From the NCBI GenBank assembly GCA_002329325.1, contig DCTX01000039.1:16253-24400 (forward strand): a stretch of 8,148 nt of DNA, given 5' to 3'. The notes under the pieces were generated by a model. It worked only from the letters and a program-made list of their open reading frames with translations, searched no databases and was not told where the DNA came from. Positions 5,351 through 8,148 of the stretch are shown piece after piece. The translations under genes and the position numbers were made by a program. The DNA comes from Anaerolineales bacterium UBA1429. Its GTDB lineage: Bacteria > Chloroflexota > Anaerolineae > UBA1429. Positions within the stretch are counted from its first letter, which is position 1. The number at the start of each line of letters is the position of its first letter.

Positions 5351-6331
5351 TCAGGCCGCGCCCTCGATCTCGCGCAGGATGTCCTGCACAAAGGCATGGG
5401 TGCGCGGATCGGCCTCGCTGTTCAGCCACTGCTCCGCCAGGTAGCTGGTCTCCTCAGCGATGCTTGGATCGTCGCAGTGGGTCATGTAGTGTAGCACCAC
5501 ATCCACACCGGTATGGTCGGCGCGCCGGGCATAGGCATTCAGCTCCTGGCCCAGCCAGGCAAAGGTGGCAGCCAACCGGTCCACGCGGGCCTGGGCCAGG
5601 TCGCGGCCCGCCTCGGTCTGCAGCCGCGGGATGAAATCGCGACGCTTGCCCTCGTTCCACTGGGGCAGGTTCTCGCCGATATAGGGCCGCAGGTACTCCA
5701 GCGGGCTCTCTCGCAGCAGGCTCTCGATGGTAGGGGCCTCGGGGGCCTTGCGCTGGTCGTGATAGTGCAGATGGATGTAGATATTGCGCACAAAGGCGGG
5801 CAGGCCGATGTTGGCATCGATGGTGTCGGCGTCGTACAGGCAGCCGCTCTCCACCGGCGCCCCATCGGGCGGACGCAGGTGATGGCGGATCGTCTCGGCC
5901 ACCCGGGCGCACGTGGCCGCGTCCACGCCGCGCTGGCGCAGGATCTCCTCCGCCAGCACCGCGCCAGACTCGTTGTGCAAGGTGCCCGCCAGCCCCAGCT
6001 CGTCATACAGGGCCGTGATGGCGTTGCTGCGGGGCGGCCGGCGGACCTCGTTGTGCCAGTAGCCGTGCTCGTCCACCACGCGCTTGCCCTGGGCGTCCAC
6101 CACGTACTCGCCATCATAGGGCTTGGTGATGTCGTGCAGCAGCGCGGCCAGCTCGGTCACCTGCACGTCGCCGCCTTCGCGGCGGCAGAGGGTGGTGGCC
6201 AACCCCGTGACGCGCCGGGTATGATCGTAGGTGTAGGCGCGCCAGTTGAACGTCACCCAGCCCGGGTCCCAGAGGGCAAAGGTTTCACGCAGAATCTGAT
6301 CGAGGTCTTGCAGTAGGGACTGGTACTCCAT
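5351..6331 (-). CDS. HD-domain metal-dependent phosphohydrolase-like protein
   Basis: A 326-residue cytoplasmic protein with an HD domain in its first two thirds. The metal-site pattern is visible: H37 in YTYDHTRRV, the H66-D67 doublet in LAALLHDITKPYDGEY, H119 in TLHNESG, H150/H151 in IRHHL and D169 in LYDADTIDANIG. HD proteins hydrolyse phosphate esters of nucleotides or cyclic nucleotides. This one resembles the small YqeK-like group around the active site, but its substrate is unknown. The C-terminal third (about 200-326) is helical and charged, and I do not recognise it. The ATG at 6331 is preferred because AAGGAG lies just upstream (spacing only three bases) and MEYQSLLQDLDQIL starts a clean helix. 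A TTG at 6379 would overlap the stop of the previous gene. It sits 40 bases after the URO-D gene, so translation from one message is likely. Confidence 0.88.
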   Translation of the reverse strand: MEYQSLLQDLDQILRETFALWDPGWVTFNWRAYTYDHTRRVTGLATTLCRREGGDVQVTELAALLHDITKPYDGEYVVDAQGKRVVDEHGYWHNEVRRPPRSNAITALYDELGLAGTLHNESGAVLAEEILRQRGVDAATCARVAETIRHHLRPPDGAPVESGCLYDADTIDANIGLPAFVRNIYIHLHYHDQRKAPEAPTIESLLRESPLEYLRPYIGENLPQWNEGKRRDFIPRLQTEAGRDLAQARVDRLAATFAWLGQELNAYARRADHTGVDVVLHYMTHCDDPSIAEETSYLAEQWLNSEADPRTHAFVQDILREIEGAA

Positions 6332-6371
6332 GGGCTCCTTGTCTATCGGTAGGCTGTTTTCCGCCGCTGCG

Positions 6372-7451
6372 CTAGCCAACGGCCTCGCGGATGATCTGGG
6401 GCGCGGCCTGGACCCGCGCCAGGTCGGCCTCCGCCGGGACCCTGCCCGTGACGCCCAGGATCAGGCGGCGGCGGCCATGGGCGATGCGAGCCACGCGCTG
6501 CAGAGTCTCTGCGAAGGCGGTCTCGCTGGTCTCGGGCATGAACACCTCCTGGGGGATGCCGCCCCAGAGGGTGGTGCGCCCCTCGGACAGGGTGTGCAGA
6601 TCGGCCAGGCCGCCTTCGCCCTCGATGGGGCAGGCGAAACCGGCCACGGCATCCACGCCGGCGCGGGCCAGGCTGCCCAGCAGCCTGGCGATGGTGCCCC
6701 GCACCTGCACCACCAGCCGCTTGTGATACTCGTGCAGCTCGCGCATGGTGCGGCGGTAGCTGGGCGCCAGGTGCTGCCGGAAAAGGATCTCCGAGATGGC
6801 GGCGTCGTCCAGGCTATCGGGGGCCACGTGCACCGAGACGGAGGTCTGGGCCAGGGCCGTCACCAAAGGCTGCAGGCGGTTCTCCAGATGCTGGGTCAGA
6901 TGCTCGATGGCGGGCTCCTCCAGGAGCGCCAGGCGTTCGCCCCAACCGAGCAACTCGGCCACGATGAGCATGAGCGGGCGGCGGGGCAGCTCGATGGCCA
7001 GCAGCCCTTCGTCGCCGATGGCCATCTCCATCTCGGTGAGGCCCTCCGTATCCAGCACATAGTCGAGGGCGCGAGACCACTCGACGGCGGCCGGGAGGTC
7101 GGCGGCGCTCTTGACGGGATAGCCGACCTGCTGCCAGGCGCCGTTGGGGGCGCGCTGCCAGCGCCAGGTCAGCACCCCGGCGATGGTCTCCACAGTGCGC
7201 ACGCGCTCGGCCTCGTCCTCGCGCTCCATCGAATCGAGGCCCAGGAGCTGCATGCGCCAGGGGCGCACCACGTGCCAGATGGGCACGCCGAGATCGCGGC
7301 AGATCTCGGGCAGGCTCTGGCCCACATAGCGCTCCGGCAGGGTCCCTCGGCGCAGGTTGCGCCGATGCCACAGGGTCAGGTCTGGCACAAAGATCGGCTC
7401 GCTGCCATCCTGGCCCGAGAGCCGGGACACGAGATCGCTTTGCACGCTCAT
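6372..7451 (-). CDS. Uroporphyrinogen decarboxylase (URO-D) family protein
   Basis: A 359-residue protein, the normal length of the URO-D/methyltransferase-fold superfamily, which includes HemE and cobalamin-dependent methyltransferases such as MtaA. The fit is seen in the barrel pattern: GDEGLLAIELPRRPLMLIVAELLG (146-169), the LHEYHKRLVVQVRGTIARLLGSLARAGVDAVAGF region (239-272) and DLHTLSEGRTTLWGGIPQEVFMPETSE (284-310) with the family's WGGIPQ. The zinc-binding His-x-Cys-Gly of the methyltransferase branch is replaced by Q249-V-R251-G, and no N-terminal haem-pathway motif is obvious. So it is neither a clear HemE nor a clear MtaA; a divergent function is likely. The ATG at 7451 has a purine-rich GGGGAAG five bases upstream. 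The frame is open to 8027, but that extension runs into the divergent GH3 gene. First gene of the operon. Confidence 0.85.
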   Translation of the reverse strand: MSVQSDLVSRLSGQDGSEPIFVPDLTLWHRRNLRRGTLPERYVGQSLPEICRDLGVPIWHVVRPWRMQLLGLDSMEREDEAERVRTVETIAGVLTWRWQRAPNGAWQQVGYPVKSAADLPAAVEWSRALDYVLDTEGLTEMEMAIGDEGLLAIELPRRPLMLIVAELLGWGERLALLEEPAIEHLTQHLENRLQPLVTALAQTSVSVHVAPDSLDDAAISEILFRQHLAPSYRRTMRELHEYHKRLVVQVRGTIARLLGSLARAGVDAVAGFACPIEGEGGLADLHTLSEGRTTLWGGIPQEVFMPETSETAFAETLQRVARIAHGRRRLILGVTGRVPAEADLARVQAAPQIIREAVG

Positions 7452-7514
7452 CTTGGCTTCCCCTTCCCATTGCGCCAACGACGCGCCCCTCGCTTTCGCG
7501 GGAGCACACCCCTG

Positions 7515-7543
7515 ATGATACCGAGGCCGACGTCTGGCGTCAA
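7515..7543 (-). promoter_or_regulatory. Promoter of the URO-D/HD/GNAT operon
   Basis: On the minus strand TTGACG (7538-7543) and TATCAT (7515-7520) stand 17 bases apart, each matching five of six consensus bases. The predicted start near 7508 leaves a leader of about 57 bases. The spacer holds a small dyad GACG-N5-CGTC that could be an operator half. This promoter also supports the 7451 start over the longer open frame. Confidence 0.7.
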
Positions 7544-7635
7544 TACCGGGCACACGCCGCGGGCCAGAGCGCGTTCGCCCACGGGCAAGAGGCTCACCAA
7601 GAGGACGATCGTACCAGGCGGGGCCAGGCATCGGC

Positions 7636-7665
7636 TTGCCCAGACAGGCCGAACCTGCGTATACT
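7636..7665 (+). promoter_or_regulatory. Promoter of the GH3 glycosidase gene
   Basis: TTGCCC (7636-7641) and TATACT (7660-7665) are 18 bases apart, matching the consensus at four and five of six positions. Transcription would start near 7672, about 45 bases before the chosen start codon. It faces away from the operon promoter, with about 90 bases between the two -35 boxes. Confidence 0.6.
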
Positions 7666-7715
7666 CGCCCTAGCGTTGGCAGAGCTCGATGCGGAGCGAC
7701 GATGGAGAAGACGAG

Positions 7716-8148
7716 ATGAGCGAACACACCTCTCAAGAGGCTGCGATCTATCTGGACCCTGGCCGTCCCCTGGAGGAGCGGGTGCGCGATCTGATCGGGC
7801 GCATGACGCTCCCGGAAAAGATCTCCCAGATGGTGCACGACGCGCCCGCCATCGAGCGCCTGGGCGTGCCCTCCTACAACTGGTGGAACGAGTGCCTGCA
7901 CGGTGTGGGCCGCGCGGGGATCGCCACCGTGTTCCCCCAGGCCATCGGCATGGCGGCCACCTGGAACCCGGAGCTGATCCATCGCATGGCCGTGGCCATC
8001 TCCGATGAGGCCCGGGCCAAGCATCACGAATCCGTGCGCCAGGGCGATCGGGGCATCTACAAGGGGCTGACCTTCTGGACGCCCAACATCAACATCTTTC
8101 GCGACCCGCGCTGGGGGCGCGGCCAGGAGACCTATGGCGAGGACCCCT
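7716..8148 (+). CDS. Glycoside hydrolase family 3 protein (beta-glucosidase/beta-xylosidase type), N-terminal part
   Basis: The first 144 residues of a GH3 enzyme, cut by the window end, which is why no stop is found. GH3 enzymes remove non-reducing beta-D-glucose, xylose or related sugars with retention. Diagnostic stretches are YLDPGRPLEERVRDLIGRMTLPEKISQM (12-39), NWWNECLHGV (55-64), TVFPQAIGMAATWNPELI (71-88) and the family block TPNINIFRDPRWGRGQETYGEDP (122-144). The NWWNE-LHG form is common in beta-xylosidase/beta-glucosidase relatives. The Asp nucleophile and the C-terminal domain lie beyond the window. No signal peptide is seen, so the enzyme is probably cytoplasmic and acts on imported oligosaccharides. 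The ATG at 7716 has GGAG (7704-7707) eight bases upstream; an in-frame ATG at 7689 would add nine acidic residues but lacks a ribosome site. It has its own promoter and is divergent from the URO-D operon. Confidence 0.93.
   Translation, partial: MSEHTSQEAAIYLDPGRPLEERVRDLIGRMTLPEKISQMVHDAPAIERLGVPSYNWWNECLHGVGRAGIATVFPQAIGMAATWNPELIHRMAVAISDEARAKHHESVRQGDRGIYKGLTFWTPNINIFRDPRWGRGQETYGEDP

Noticed and set aside
5513..6316. 267-codon plus-strand open frame opposite the HD gene
   Set aside because: Antisense shadow: no ribosome site and no recognisable family, while the minus strand carries H...HD...D motifs.
6330..7673. 447-codon plus-strand open frame opposite the URO-D gene
   Set aside because: It mirrors a gene with clear family motifs and its own promoter. 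The translation is Gly/Ala/His/Gln-rich without domain signal, as expected for antisense frames in GC-rich coding DNA.
7452..8027. 192-residue N-terminal extension of the URO-D protein
   Set aside because: It overlaps the operon promoter and the divergent GH3 coding region and has no family similarity; the ATG at 7451 gives the normal family length.

Overview
The window is GC-rich bacterial DNA with tightly packed genes and sigma70-type promoters in the gaps. Two different PstB ATPases in tandem followed by PhoU, an acid-sugar enolase-superfamily enzyme, a family-3 glycoside hydrolase and a URO-D-fold protein together suggest an environmental heterotroph, perhaps a Chloroflexota (Anaerolineae-like) bacterium. 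That taxonomic guess rests on gene style only and is weak. No rRNA, tRNA, CRISPR array, insertion sequence or phage gene was seen.

Layout. Positions 1-1770 (+) are the end of a phosphate-uptake (pst) operon: the C-terminus of one PstB, a complete second PstB, and PhoU. A hairpin-rich gap (1771-2017) with a TATAAT box leads to a single-gene unit (+), a mandelate-racemase-subgroup enolase-superfamily enzyme with its full catalytic set, ending at a strong hairpin shared with the convergent neighbour. Next is an HxlR-type regulator (3194-3547, -) divergent from a nitroreductase-family gene (3823-4416, +). The 275-base gap between them is AT-rich compared with its surroundings and holds three dyads and two candidate promoters. 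The nitroreductase frame is broken by an in-frame TAG at codon 18. A 14-bp hairpin separates it from a three-gene minus-strand operon, in transcription order a URO-D-family protein, an HD-domain protein and a GNAT acetyltransferase, served by a good promoter at 7515-7543. Divergent from that operon, a GH3 beta-glycosidase starts at 7716 and runs off the window.

How the genes work together. PstB supplies ATP hydrolysis for high-affinity phosphate import, and PhoU couples transporter state to phosphate signalling. The MR-type enzyme and the GH3 hydrolase both fit plant-sugar or uronic-acid catabolism but are not in one operon. HxlR beside a nitroreductase is a classic redox/electrophile-response pair, and here the enzyme looks freshly inactivated, mis-sequenced or dependent on readthrough. 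The function of the URO-D/HD/GNAT operon cannot be deduced from the sequence. The points most worth checking are the amber codon, the dyad-rich divergent control region and that uncharacterised operon. I did not find a convincing new defence or mobile system.
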